From: Bacillota bacterium
GTDB lineage: Bacteria > Bacillota > UBA4882 > UBA8346
DNA length: 64,000 nt
Direction of reading: 5' to 3'
Assembly: GCA_023400055.1 (NCBI GenBank)
Contig: JAEXFN010000058.1
Span: 1-64,000 of the forward strand
A program made the position numbers and the translations under genes. The notes beneath the pieces are model-generated. The model was not told where the DNA came from. It saw only the letters and a program-made list of their open reading frames with translations, and ran no database searches. The stretch's first letter is position 1. Every line of letters begins with the position of its first letter. Below are positions 43,070 through 52,680 of this stretch, piece by piece.

Positions 43070-44950
43070 CTAACGGGCAAATCCCTCCAGCCGGATCTCC
43101 AGCTCCGCAACCATGGTTGTGCCGCTTGGGGCCAGCGTGAAATCGATTAAGTATACGGTCTTCGTTTCCAAGTGGTGGGTAACGAACTGTTCCTGGCGGA
43201 TCACCGGCTGTAACAGGCGGGAATCGTATGCAATCACAGCTCGGCCATGTTCGCCCGCGATCTCCAGCGTTCCGTCCCCACAAAGCCGCGGTTCGAAAAA
43301 GCTTACCAACCGCTCAACGACCGATTCCGGCGGCTGCGCGAAGACGAATTCATCCCGCAATAGCAGTCCGACCCCGTGACTTTTCTCAAAGGTAAACCGG
43401 CGCAGCAACGAGCGCAGATTGGCAATGCCGTAGGCTGGAGCGATCTCCATCAGCAAGGTGTCCTTGTCCGGGGCATTTTGGACAGCGATGATCCGGGCGG
43501 CATATTCCCGTCCCGCCTTTTGGTACTGCCCGTCAACGATCGGCACCGAGTGCCCCCGCGAACTTGTGCAGAAGTATTCGTAGCGTTCCGCCCCGAAGTA
43601 TTGTCGGGTATACTGGCCGCTGCCGGGATCCGCCAGCAGGTTCTCCCCGTTGACGTGCAGCAGAAAACTGCCGCAGTCGTTGTGGTTGTGGGGCTCGTCA
43701 TTGTGCCCGCCCTTGGCGGCGAAGCAGAAGGTGCCGGCCGCCGTGGTCTGTTTGGCAATGAGCCAGGCGGCGTCCGGCAGGTAAATGCTCGACGTATCCG
43801 GTAAGCCATGGACCGCCCCGGGATTATACCAGACCAGATTGCGGACGGCGTGGGCCCAGCGGTGGGCCGAGTCATCCTCCAAGCGGGCCTGAAATTGCCG
43901 TTCCGGCAGCCGCACTTCGGGGAAGAGCCGTTGCAGATGGTGTCCCAGCCCGGGCTGATACTGCTGGGTCAAGTCGGCGTCGGAGAAGCTGACCACCGCG
44001 TCGCCGCTCAAGTAACAGCGCTGTTGAAACAGGGCGATCGCTTTCACCCGTTCATCCCGGAAGAGGTCGATCCGGCCGGCGGTCCGCTGCTTCAACAGCG
44101 CCGCGAAGTACGTATAAAACCCGAAGCCGTACGTCCAGTAGGCGATCCCTTCGGTACTGGCGCCATCAGCGCCGAAGCCTTCCAAAAAGCAGTCCAGCGT
44201 CGCCAGGACCCGTTGCAGTAAGGGAGCCAGGACGGCCGGATCCGCGATCAGATACATGGCGGCGGCGCCGATCGACCCGGCGCAGACCGCGGCCCAATTC
44301 ATCGCGGTCGTCTCCCACCAGGCCGCCGGGGCCAGTCCGGCATAGGGTTCGAGCACCCGGCGCCGGATGGCGGAACGCGCCCGCAACACCACCGCCGGGG
44401 CGAGACGATCCGCCAACAGGCTGAGCACCTCCGCCAAAGCGAAGGCGGTCTCCGCCGCGAAGAGATCCAGCATCCGCTCCTGGGGCCGCCGAACCTCCCG
44501 GATGATGCCCACCTCGTGCCGGAGCGATTCCGGTTCCTCGTCGGCCGCCGGACTCTCTCCCAGGTGGGCCGGCAGACACCAGGTGTATTCGTCGCAGATC
44601 GCCCAGATCGTATCCTCTAGCGCCCGTAGATCCGCTACATCGCCCTCGCCCAAGGCCCGCAGGGCAAAAAGATTCAACCGGTCGCGGTGCTCAAAGTATT
44701 CGCGTTCGTATTCCGCGCGCGAGCCGGTCTCGCGGAACAGCCGGAACAGCGAATACGGCAGCGCCTTGAGCGGTTGAGCGCGATAACCGTTAGCGCGCTC
44801 ACAAACTTCCTGCCACAGGGCGCGGTATTCGGGCGCGGTGGTGATCGTCTTCCAACGTCCGGGATCCCTCGCCTCCGCAAACAAACAACGATCGTGGGGG
44901 GTTCCCGAAGTTTCGGTCCCCAAAGCCTGTTGCAATTCGGCCAAGTGCAT
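43070..44950 (-). CDS. Heparinase II/III family polysaccharide lyase
   Basis: A 626-residue protein with an N-terminal (alpha/alpha) toroid and a C-terminal Hepar_II_III beta-sandwich (FAAKGGHNDEPHNHNDCGSF, then LLADPGSGQYTR and SRGHSVPIV). The His- and Tyr-rich motifs fit lyases acting on acidic glycans (glycosaminoglycans, alginate or related uronates). No signal peptide is apparent, so it may act on imported oligosaccharides as an oligo-lyase. GGGAGAG precedes the ATG. It is followed by GH88 and DUF2264 and preceded by two permease genes. Confidence 0.9.
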   Translation of the reverse strand: MHLAELQQALGTETSGTPHDRCLFAEARDPGRWKTITTAPEYRALWQEVCERANGYRAQPLKALPYSLFRLFRETGSRAEYEREYFEHRDRLNLFALRALGEGDVADLRALEDTIWAICDEYTWCLPAHLGESPAADEEPESLRHEVGIIREVRRPQERMLDLFAAETAFALAEVLSLLADRLAPAVVLRARSAIRRRVLEPYAGLAPAAWWETTAMNWAAVCAGSIGAAAMYLIADPAVLAPLLQRVLATLDCFLEGFGADGASTEGIAYWTYGFGFYTYFAALLKQRTAGRIDLFRDERVKAIALFQQRCYLSGDAVVSFSDADLTQQYQPGLGHHLQRLFPEVRLPERQFQARLEDDSAHRWAHAVRNLVWYNPGAVHGLPDTSSIYLPDAAWLIAKQTTAAGTFCFAAKGGHNDEPHNHNDCGSFLLHVNGENLLADPGSGQYTRQYFGAERYEYFCTSSRGHSVPIVDGQYQKAGREYAARIIAVQNAPDKDTLLMEIAPAYGIANLRSLLRRFTFEKSHGVGLLLRDEFVFAQPPESVVERLVSFFEPRLCGDGTLEIAGEHGRAVIAYDSRLLQPVIRQEQFVTHHLETKTVYLIDFTLAPSGTTMVAELEIRLEGFAR

Positions 44951-45013
44951 CAGCGTCGCTCTCCCATCGTATATAAATTGAAATAAATTTTCTCAGCCGC
45001 CGTCGCGCCGGGA

Positions 45014-45898
45014 TCATCCCTTCAGACCGGTGGTGGCGATGCCCTGGATGAAAGACTTCTGGAATATCACATACATGACGATCACCGGCAGCAGCGCGCA
45101 GACCGAGGCCGCCATTATCAGGCCGTATTCCACCCCGTACTGAGTGATGAACTTGCGGATCCCCAACTGGATCGTCTTGTTGCGGTCGGAAGTCAGGTAG
45201 ATCAACGGCCCCAAAAAGTCATTCCAGACGAAGACGAACTGGAAGATGGCGAAGGTGGATAAGGCCGGCTTGCTTAAGGGCAGCATAATCCGGCTGTAGA
45301 TCCCGAATTCGCTCAACCCGTCGATCCGCGCCGATTCCGAGAGTTCGTTGGGGATCCCCAGGAAGGCCTGGCGGATCAGGAAGACGCCCAGCGGCGAGAA
45401 GGACTGCAACAGCACCAGCGACCAGAGGGTATCGCTCAGCCCGAGATTCTTCAAGATGACGAACTGCGGGATCATGATCACCTGAAAGGGCACGGCCATG
45501 GTCATCACATAGAGCAAAAACAACGCCTTGCGTTCGGGAAAGGGAATCTTGGCGAAGGCATAGGCCGCCAGACTGCTGGTCACCAGCGAATTGAACATCA
45601 CCACCAGCGTCAGCCAGATGGTATTTTTATAATACACCAAAAAATCGATCCTTTTCCAGATCTCCGTGTAATTGTCCCATTGGATGACCCGCGGAATCCA
45701 GCGGATCGGAAACTCGAAGACGTCATTGTTGGGTTTCAGCGATGCGGAGAGCATCCACAGAAACGGCAGGATCATGACCAGGGTCCCGCCCAGCAGCAGG
45801 ACATAGATGGACAGTTTATAAAAGAAAGCCTTATCTTGGCGGCCCCGGGCTCCCTGGAGCCCGAGATTGCCGTCGGCGGCGGCGAGTTGTTTATTCAA
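45014..45898 (-). CDS. ABC sugar permease (MalG-type), TTG start
   Basis: A 294-residue inner-membrane permease with six helices; the EAA loop reads ELSESARIDGLSEFGIYSRI then MLPLSKP. It starts with TTG at 45898, supported by AAGGAG 10 bp upstream. It is the second permease of the uronate-oligosaccharide importer, 75 bp downstream of the first. Confidence 0.92.
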   Translation of the reverse strand: MNKQLAAADGNLGLQGARGRQDKAFFYKLSIYVLLLGGTLVMILPFLWMLSASLKPNNDVFEFPIRWIPRVIQWDNYTEIWKRIDFLVYYKNTIWLTLVVMFNSLVTSSLAAYAFAKIPFPERKALFLLYVMTMAVPFQVIMIPQFVILKNLGLSDTLWSLVLLQSFSPLGVFLIRQAFLGIPNELSESARIDGLSEFGIYSRIMLPLSKPALSTFAIFQFVFVWNDFLGPLIYLTSDRNKTIQLGIRKFITQYGVEYGLIMAASVCALLPVIVMYVIFQKSFIQGIATTGLKG

Positions 45899-45973
45899 GG
45901 TCCAGACACTCCTTATGTCGAAAGATGCTTGGCGCTTGGCGCGTTCGGGATTCTCGGCCTGCGGCGGCCTTCC

Positions 45974-46894
45974 TTACATGGAGTGATAATTCACCCATTT
46001 ATCCTCGAACTTGAATTGGATGAAGGTCACCACCAGGACCACCAGGAACATCACCATCGCGATGGCCGAGGCATAGCCGAATTTGAAAAGTTGAAACGCC
46101 TGATAATAGATGTAATACACCAGGACGTACATCGCCCGGCCCGGCGTGCCGTCGGACATGATGATGATCTGGTCGAACACCTTAAAGGAGTTGATGACCA
46201 GCAGCACGCTGACGAAGAAGGTCGACGGGCTCAGCATCGGCAGGGTGATATAGCGGAATTTCTGCCAGGGATTGGCGCCGTCGATGCGGGCCGCCTCGTA
46301 TAACGGCTCGGGAATGGCCTGCAGTCCGGCCAGATAGATGACCATGTAATATCCGACCTGCTTCCAGACGCTCATCAGAATGATCGCCGGCATGACCCAA
46401 ACCACCGAGGTCATCCACTCCGGCGGATGATGAACTCCGATCAGCCGCAGCACGTTGTTGATGGGCCCCATCGTCGGGTGGTAAAGCATGTTCCAGACCA
46501 CCGCCACCGCCACCATCGAGGAGAAATAGGGGAAGAAATAGACGGTCCGGAAGAATTTCATCCCCTTGAGCTTCTGGTGCAACAGCATGGCCAGGCCCAG
46601 GGCGCCGGCGATGGTCAGCGGGATCGAAACCGCCGTAAAATACAGGGTGTTCCAAAAGGCCACCTGAAACCCGTCGTCCTGAAAGAGCTTCAGGAAGTTC
46701 CTGGCTCCGACGAACTCCATTGGATTGGCGAAATCCCATTTGACAAAGCAGAGTCCGAAGGCGGCCAGGATCGGGAAGAACGTGAATATCAGGAAGCCGA
46801 GAATATTCGGGAGCAAGAACAGATACGCGGTGATCCGGTTGGTCTGGGTCAGCGTTCTGGTTTTGGATGCTTTGGGAAGGCTATTTGTGCTCAT
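45974..46894 (-). CDS. ABC sugar permease (MalF-type)
   Basis: A 306-residue inner-membrane permease of normal length with six helices. The EAA loop reads EAARIDGANPWQKFRYITL followed by PMLSP. The ribosome binding site is weak (GGTAG), consistent with lower expression than the preceding binding protein. With the MalG-type partner it imports the ligand of the upstream binding protein. Confidence 0.92.
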   Translation of the reverse strand: MSTNSLPKASKTRTLTQTNRITAYLFLLPNILGFLIFTFFPILAAFGLCFVKWDFANPMEFVGARNFLKLFQDDGFQVAFWNTLYFTAVSIPLTIAGALGLAMLLHQKLKGMKFFRTVYFFPYFSSMVAVAVVWNMLYHPTMGPINNVLRLIGVHHPPEWMTSVVWVMPAIILMSVWKQVGYYMVIYLAGLQAIPEPLYEAARIDGANPWQKFRYITLPMLSPSTFFVSVLLVINSFKVFDQIIIMSDGTPGRAMYVLVYYIYYQAFQLFKFGYASAIAMVMFLVVLVVTFIQFKFEDKWVNYHSM

Positions 46895-47069
46895 GTGCTT
46901 CTACCGGAGAACGTTTCGCGCTGCCACGGCATTCGATCCCTGCCGGAAATGATTTGTGAAAACAGCGACGTTTCAGGCTTTTCGCAAATCGGGCTGGGCT
47001 AATGGCGTCGCGCCGGGAACCGGCAGTTCCTCCTTGTTTCAAAGTTGGGGAGCGTTGGCTCGGATAAAT

Positions 47070-47107
47070 CGATGCCCCATATGCTTGCTCGCGCATACAG
47101 GGCATCG
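47070..47107 (-). promoter_or_regulatory. Intercistronic hairpin between binding protein and permease
   Basis: CGATGCCC/GGGCATCG encloses a second stem TATGC/GCATA with an 8-nt loop, in a 236-bp gap. There is no T-tract, so it probably stabilises the binding-protein mRNA, as does the hairpin at 33245. Confidence 0.6.
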
Positions 47108-47130
47108 GCGGATTGCATCGCTTAGGCGGA

Positions 47131-48378
47131 TCAGATATCCTCTTTGATCTCTTTAGCCCGTTTCTCCATGTCCTTGAGCCCTTGATCCAGGGATTTCTGA
47201 CCGGTCATGATCAGATTGTGCTCTTCGGTCAGCATCTTGTCGATGGCGTTGGCGTAAGGACTCGGCGGCAGCTCGACGGTGGTCTTGCCGGCGACGAGCG
47301 CCTCCTTGCCACCGGCCGGGAAGCCTTTGGCGGAAGTATAAACATCCAACACATCCGGGGTGTTCAACGCCGGGAAGACGCCCCGCGAGGCGAAGATCTT
47401 GGCCCCTTTCTCGGTGCCGAAGTACTTGATCAGTTTCCAGGCCGCTTCCTTCTTGGCGGATTTGGCGTTAATGGCCATGGTGGTCAGACCGGCGATGGTC
47501 GCGCCGGCCTGGTTCTGCGGCCAGTGCGGCGCCTTGACGATGCCCCAGTTCACGTTGTGCTTGTCGATCAGCAGCGAACCGATGTACCAGGTGCCCATGT
47601 ACAACATGCCCACCTTGCCGCTTTCAAAGAAGGCCCGGTAATGGGCGTTGGAGGTCTTGATCTCCGCCAGGCTCATCACCGATTTATCGACATTCTGCAT
47701 GGTCAGGGCCATCTGGTAGGCGGGTTTCAGGAAGCCGTATTTCCCGTCGATCAGCGTGTTTTTGGTGGTCAGGAGCGGCGGGCACTGGATCTGGCTGCGC
47801 CAGGAATGGAAGAACGCGCCCCAAATCTTGTTGTTCCCTTCGCCGCTGGTCAGCTTCTTGGCGGTCTCCTGGAACTGCTTCCAGGTCATATTGTTGGTTG
47901 GATAAGGGACTCCGGCTTTGTCGAAGATGCCCTTGTTGTAATACAGGATATAGATATCGCTGCGGTACGGGAAGGCCATCAGCTTGTTACTGTTTTTGAC
48001 GTAATTCAGCGCGGCGCCGTAGGGTTTCAGGTTGACTTTGTCCTTGCGGACGAAAGTGTCCAGCGGCGTCAGGTAGTTCCGGCTGAGATAATTGGAGTAG
48101 CTGGCGAAATCCTTCACGGCGAATACGTCGACGTCCTCGCCGGCGGCCAGCATCACGGTCATTTTATCCGGGTACTCGGCATTGGCGATGTCGATGACAT
48201 CCACTTTAATATCGGGATTCTCCTTCTGGAAGGCATCGATGATCAGCTTGTATTCCGGACTCATACTGTAATCCCAGACCGAAAACCGGATGGTCTCCTG
48301 CTTGGCGGCCCAGGCGCCACCGGCCAGGGTGACGGCCACGACCAGCAGCAGCAGAATCAAACCCAAACGCTTCTTCAA
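47131..48378 (-). CDS. Sugar ABC transporter substrate-binding protein
   Basis: A 415-residue exported binding protein, solute-binding family 1. A signal peptide of about 24 residues ends GGAWAAKQ. The mature part includes FSVWDYSMSPEYKLIIDAFQ and LMAFPYRSDIYILYYNKGIFDKAG. The proposed start is TTG at 48378, 9 bp after GAGGAGG; an in-frame TTG at 48387 lies directly against that site and is too close. It is the first gene of a six-gene operon, so the ligand is probably an unsaturated or uronate-containing oligosaccharide. A promoter lies at 48415-48443. Confidence 0.9.
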   Translation of the reverse strand: MKKRLGLILLLLVVAVTLAGGAWAAKQETIRFSVWDYSMSPEYKLIIDAFQKENPDIKVDVIDIANAEYPDKMTVMLAAGEDVDVFAVKDFASYSNYLSRNYLTPLDTFVRKDKVNLKPYGAALNYVKNSNKLMAFPYRSDIYILYYNKGIFDKAGVPYPTNNMTWKQFQETAKKLTSGEGNNKIWGAFFHSWRSQIQCPPLLTTKNTLIDGKYGFLKPAYQMALTMQNVDKSVMSLAEIKTSNAHYRAFFESGKVGMLYMGTWYIGSLLIDKHNVNWGIVKAPHWPQNQAGATIAGLTTMAINAKSAKKEAAWKLIKYFGTEKGAKIFASRGVFPALNTPDVLDVYTSAKGFPAGGKEALVAGKTTVELPPSPYANAIDKMLTEEHNLIMTGQKSLDQGLKDMEKRAKEIKEDI

Positions 48379-48414
48379 CTGCAACAACCTCCTCTATGTG
48401 TATTGACTGTTTTT

Positions 48415-48443
48415 ATTATAAACAGGTAACAAAAAGATGAAAA
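48415..48443 (-). promoter_or_regulatory. Promoter of the glycan operon
   Basis: On the minus strand TTTTCA (48438-48443) and TATAAT (48415-48420) are spaced by 17 bp. The weak -35 fits a promoter that needs activation, probably by the YesN-type regulator encoded next door. Confidence 0.5.
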
Positions 48444-48709
48444 TGTCTTTCCATCCGAAAAACTGTACTCTTTTTTCGGATGGAGCACGGTTCAAGGCGG
48501 GGCTGTTTCTTTTTTCCGATTTGTATTAATATTTTCGAAAGTCCAGCTTCAGATGGTTTAGTAACGATGGGATGAGCTTAGCTTGATTTAGGGCCAACCA
48601 TCCCCCAGCCCTTTCCTCAAGGAAGGGGCACGAAGCATTCATGCGGGGGACACCCCCGCACCCCGGTAGCATTAGCATGCTGCGCTTGCTTTAAAAGATT
48701 GCGAGGCTT
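48444..48709. other. Upstream region of the glycan operon
   Basis: No gene. It holds GCGGGGG-ACA-CCCCCGC at 48643-48659 and an imperfect CCCTTTCCT/AGGAAGGGG hairpin at 48609-48628. Regulator binding sites are expected just upstream of the promoter but none is obvious. Confidence 0.35.
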
Positions 48710-50335
48710 TCAGATTTTCTTCCCCGAGAACTCGCTCGGGGTCATCCCGGTGACCTTTTTAAAGACTTTGCTGAAATAGTAGGCATTCTGGTAGCCGAGC
48801 ATGGCCGAGATCTCATAGATCTTGTAATCCGATTCGCGCAGCCACTTTTTGGCCTGGCCGATCTTGGCCTCGGTCACGTAATCGGTGAAGCAGATCCCGG
48901 TATTCTGCCGGAAGACGGTGCTCAGGTAGCCGGGACTGATGCTGATGGCCGCGGCCACCTCGTTTAAGCTGATCTCTTCGCGGTAATGCTCCAGAATATA
49001 GCGTTTCGCCTTGGCCACCAGGCGGTGGTTCTTCTGGTCGTCGGCCTGGCTGATGAAGCGGCAGAGCCGCCGTTCCAGGCCGGTCAGCCAACCGCTCAGT
49101 TCCGCCAGGGTGTTCAAGGCCAGGATGCTCTCATAGAGACTGTTGCGGTAGCCGATGATCTCCCGCAGCTCGGCTTCGCCGACATTTAAGGCGCCGCTGA
49201 CCAGATAGGCGATTTGAAAACAGAGATCGTAGGCTTGCTCCCGGGCGAGCCTGGGCTGGTTCAACAGGTCGAAGACCATCTGAAACGCGGCGCCGATCCG
49301 CTCCAGGTCCAGCAGTTCAATGGCTTTGGGCAGGGCGGTTTTGAGTTCCGCCAGGTCGATCGGGGCCTGGTCGGCGTCGCTTGGCGGCAGATCCGCGAAG
49401 CAGAGTACGGCCGCGGCCCCGGAATAATAACTCTGCTGCGCCGCCCGGCAGCTCTCGAAATAAGCCTGGGCCAACTCGCCGTATTCCCGGTGCGGATTGC
49501 TGAGCCCGACCGAGCTGGCGATATTGAAATATTGCTTGATCATCTGTACCAGGCGCTCGCCCATCCCGGCCGCCTTTTTCAAGAACGCCTCCGGCGTAAG
49601 CCCGGCGGCGCCGGAGCAGATCACGATAAATTCCCCGGGGTTCCAGACAAAGGTATACCCCTTAAAGATATCGTTGACGATCTCGTTGATGGTATTGTGG
49701 ATCGCGGCTTCCAATACCTGAAGCTCATCGGAATCGTACTTCTCCAGCGCCGCCGGATTGTGGAGGTTGATGCGCACCAGGGCGCAGGCCAGCAATTCGT
49801 CCAGCTCGATCCCCAGGTACGCCGCCTGCTCGCCGGCCTCCGCCCGGGACAGGGTCGGTTTGGTGATCAGCCGCTTGAAGAAAGCTTCCCGCAACAGATC
49901 GAGGTTGCCGCGCAGCCCTTTCTCAAACCGCTCTTCCTGGTCGGAGCGGCCCCGTTCGGCCAGGATCTTCTCGCGGACCGCCGCTAGAGTCGCGATGAGC
50001 ATTTCCCGCTCCAGATCCAGCTTGATCAGGTACTCCTCCGCCCCTTGTTTCATGGCCTGCTTGACCAGCTGGAACTCATCATAACTGCTGAGGATGATGA
50101 ACTTGGCGGGCCGCTCCGCCTTGAGCGCCAGCCGCATCATCTCCAGGCCGTCCAGCACCGGCATCTTGATATCGGTGATCACGATATCCGGCTGGTGTTT
50201 CAGGATCAGATCCAAGCCCAGCCGACCGTTGGGCGCTTCGCCGCAGATCTCGTAGTCCAGTTCCTGCCACGGGATCATCGACCGCAGCCCGACCCGCACC
50301 AAGGGCTCGTCGTCAATAATGATCACTTTGAGCAT
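48710..50335 (-). CDS. YesN-type response regulator of the glycan locus
   Basis: A 541-residue regulator. The receiver domain has D8-D9 and phospho-acceptor D55 in TDIKMP. A long central region (about 130-420) follows, and an AraC-type HTH occupies the last ~100 residues (EISLNEVAAAISISPGYLSTVF, IYEISAMLGYQNAYYFSKVFKK, TPSEFSGKKI). GAGGCGAT precedes the ATG. It lies between its kinase and the glycan operon on the same strand and very likely activates the binding-protein promoter. Confidence 0.94.
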   Translation of the reverse strand: MLKVIIIDDEPLVRVGLRSMIPWQELDYEICGEAPNGRLGLDLILKHQPDIVITDIKMPVLDGLEMMRLALKAERPAKFIILSSYDEFQLVKQAMKQGAEEYLIKLDLEREMLIATLAAVREKILAERGRSDQEERFEKGLRGNLDLLREAFFKRLITKPTLSRAEAGEQAAYLGIELDELLACALVRINLHNPAALEKYDSDELQVLEAAIHNTINEIVNDIFKGYTFVWNPGEFIVICSGAAGLTPEAFLKKAAGMGERLVQMIKQYFNIASSVGLSNPHREYGELAQAYFESCRAAQQSYYSGAAAVLCFADLPPSDADQAPIDLAELKTALPKAIELLDLERIGAAFQMVFDLLNQPRLAREQAYDLCFQIAYLVSGALNVGEAELREIIGYRNSLYESILALNTLAELSGWLTGLERRLCRFISQADDQKNHRLVAKAKRYILEHYREEISLNEVAAAISISPGYLSTVFRQNTGICFTDYVTEAKIGQAKKWLRESDYKIYEISAMLGYQNAYYFSKVFKKVTGMTPSEFSGKKI

Positions 50336-50419
50336 TGTTATCGCCTCGATTCAAAAAGCCGTGTCTTAAAGTCTTACCAATCGGAAATTCTTTTGCGAAA
50401 GGAGCCACTAGCCGTCCGC

Positions 50420-52249
50420 TCACCCCGATGCCGCGTTCGCATCGGGCGCAGCGACTGCCTCGCGGGGAATCTTCACCGCCACCTCGGTATACTCTCCCAC
50501 CACGCTGCGGATGGTCAACCCATACTCGGGCCCATAGACCAGCTGCAAGCGCTGATTGACGTTATTGATTCCGATCTGTGACAAGCCGCGGGTCTTCACC
50601 GCCGGGGCGGCCGCGAAGACCGCCGCGATCTGCTCGGCGGTCATCCCCACCCCGTCATCGGTGATCCGGATCACCAGGCAGTCGGCCGCGGCGCCGATGG
50701 CGATCTGGATCCGCCCGGCGTCCTTCTTGGGCTCGATCCCGTGAAAGATGGCGTTCTCCACGATGGGCTGCAGGGTAAACTTGATGATCGCGCACTGCAG
50801 GGCCGCTTCATCCTCCAGGCTGTACTCCAGCCGGATCTTGCCTTTGTAGCGGATGTTTTGAATATAAATGTAGTCGTCGAGCAGCGCCATCTCCTCGGCC
50901 AGACTGATCTTCTCGGCCGTGTTCTTGGCGAGGTTCATCAGCAGCCTCCCGAGGGCGGTGACCATCTCGCGGATCCCGTCGGCCTTCTGGATGGTGGCCA
51001 TCAGCTTCAGGGAGTTGAGAGTATTGTAAAGAAAGTGCGGGTTGACCTGGTTTTGGAGCACGTCCAGTTCCAGGCGGCGCTTCTCCCGCTCGTCGGCGAT
51101 CACCCGCTCCAGCAGGCTGCGGATGTTTTCGGCCATCTCGTTGATGCCCCGCCCCAGCGCGCCCAGTTCATCCTGGCCCTCGATGGCCGGGTCGCGCGCG
51201 AAGTTCCCGGCGGCGATGGCCTTGGTCCGTTGCAGGAACTTGGTCAGCGGCTGGGTCAGGTTGCTCGACAGGTAGACCGTGATGAACGAGGTAAAGACCA
51301 GGCTCGCCAGGAGAATGATCAGGGTGATATTCAGCAGGATCTGTTTTTGGCGGTTCAGTTCGGCCGAGGACAGGACCCGGATGATGCTCCAGCCGGTCTC
51401 AGCGGACTTGGCGAAGACCACCAGCCGTTTCGCGCCGTCGATCTCGGCGGTCAAATGCCCCGGGGTGCCGGTATTGCGTAGCACTGCCGCGACATAACCG
51501 GTCCGGCTCAGATCCCGGCCGAGATATCCCGGTCGGTCATGATAGACACAGTGGCCGCGGGAGTCCAGCACCAGGATGGTCTCGTCCGGGTGGACCTCGA
51601 AATTCTTGAAGAGATCCGAGATCAGGCTGATCCGGAAGCCGATCATCTGCCAGCCGATCTCGCGGTTGGTTATCGAATGCAGGATCGGCCGCACCATCGG
51701 CAGAATGTACGCCTCAAACTTGACAGTCGACGGATTTTCGACGATGCCGTACCAGTATTTCCGGCCATGCAACAGCAAGCCTTTCCGAAACCAGTCCTTC
51801 TTTTGCAGCTGGGCGACGTCGATCTGGGTGCCTTCCGGCTGGCCCTTGCGCAGATCCAACCCTTTCTCGCCGTGGATTAACAGGGAGTATATGTAAGGAT
51901 TGATCGACGTATTGTAACGCAATTGATAATCGGCCAAGTCCAAAAAGGTGCGGATGTCGGCGCTGTATTGCACTCCCCGCTTGGAATAGCTTTGGGTAAG
52001 GATCCCGTCGAGGTTCCGGTTGATAAAAACCCAGTCCGACAACTGTTCGGCCGTCTTCAGCTGTTTGTCGACGATGGTCATCAGGTAGTTCAGATTGCTA
52101 CTGGCGGTGTCGACCATGTTCCGTTCCAGCGTATGTTGGGAGTTTTTGAAATAGAAATAGCTGACGGCCACCGAGGGCACGATGGTAATCGCCAGAAAAT
52201 ATAGAATCAGCCTGCTTTTCAGCGTCTTCGGAAAATTCAGCCAGCTCAT
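50420..52249 (-). CDS. YesM-type sensor histidine kinase of the glycan locus
   Basis: A 609-residue membrane kinase. TM1 lies at about 12-34, an extracytoplasmic cache-like sensor at 35-302, TM2 at about 304-327 and HAMP at 328-382. The His_kinase motif is VNPHFLYNTLN with H405; HATPase_c has NAIFHGIEPKK, DDGVGM and GINNVNQRL. The start at 52249 follows AAGGAG by 9 bp; a 13-codon extension has none. It presumably detects an acidic oligosaccharide outside the cell, alone or through the binding protein, and signals to the downstream regulator. Confidence 0.94.
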   Translation of the reverse strand: MSWLNFPKTLKSRLILYFLAITIVPSVAVSYFYFKNSQHTLERNMVDTASSNLNYLMTIVDKQLKTAEQLSDWVFINRNLDGILTQSYSKRGVQYSADIRTFLDLADYQLRYNTSINPYIYSLLIHGEKGLDLRKGQPEGTQIDVAQLQKKDWFRKGLLLHGRKYWYGIVENPSTVKFEAYILPMVRPILHSITNREIGWQMIGFRISLISDLFKNFEVHPDETILVLDSRGHCVYHDRPGYLGRDLSRTGYVAAVLRNTGTPGHLTAEIDGAKRLVVFAKSAETGWSIIRVLSSAELNRQKQILLNITLIILLASLVFTSFITVYLSSNLTQPLTKFLQRTKAIAAGNFARDPAIEGQDELGALGRGINEMAENIRSLLERVIADEREKRRLELDVLQNQVNPHFLYNTLNSLKLMATIQKADGIREMVTALGRLLMNLAKNTAEKISLAEEMALLDDYIYIQNIRYKGKIRLEYSLEDEAALQCAIIKFTLQPIVENAIFHGIEPKKDAGRIQIAIGAAADCLVIRITDDGVGMTAEQIAAVFAAAPAVKTRGLSQIGINNVNQRLQLVYGPEYGLTIRSVVGEYTEVAVKIPREAVAAPDANAASG

Positions 52250-52454
52250 CGGCGATGCTCCTTCGGATGGATTCGCACCATTCACCATTTTCGATTCATA
52301 GCGGGACTCGGCAGCTCCTGTTGTATTCTGCTTATATTTTCGTAACCGGCGACATCCTTCCTCTTTTATTTTACCATCCCGGACTGTCTACTTCGTATTG
52401 AAATCGTATCGTCTTTCGTAGCGGCGCGTTAAACCCCCCGCCGGACATAAACAG

Positions 52455-52487
52455 ACCCGGCGACTGGAATCTCACCAATCGCCGGGT
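52455..52487. promoter_or_regulatory. Hairpin just ahead of a strong ribosome binding site
   Basis: ACCCGGCGA/TCGCCGGGT with a 15-nt loop, followed on the plus strand by GTAAAAAGGGAGGAAATGAAAA. The same arrangement recurs at 53570-53600. On the minus strand it has no clear T-tract. Confidence 0.45.
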
Positions 52488-52503
52488 TGTAAAAAGGGAG
52501 GAA

Positions 52504-52680
52504 ATGAAAAGTGTACGCCGGAGAGCTGCCTTTACTCTCCTTATCCCTTATAACGTCAGCCGGCGGTTTTGGTTCCTCACCGGGATTCAATTCTCGTTCC
52601 GCCATCGATCGCCCCGAGCCGCTTCGTTCCGGGCTTCGGGCGACGGAGCGGAATATAATCATCATTTTTTTACATACTAA
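52504..52680 (+). CDS. Doubtful 58-residue ORF behind a strong SD
   Basis: An ATG 5 bp after GGGAGG opens 58 codons starting MKSVRRRAAF. The product is Arg-rich, has no recognisable domain and overlaps hairpins on both strands. Only the ribosome binding site supports it. It may be a chance frame. Confidence 0.22.
   Translation: MKSVRRRAAFTLLIPYNVSRRFWFLTGIQFSFRHRSPRAASFRASGDGAEYNHHFFTY

Noticed and set aside
52429..52665. 78-codon minus-strand frame
   Set aside because: Covers a hairpin region, has no ribosome binding site and an unstructured composition.
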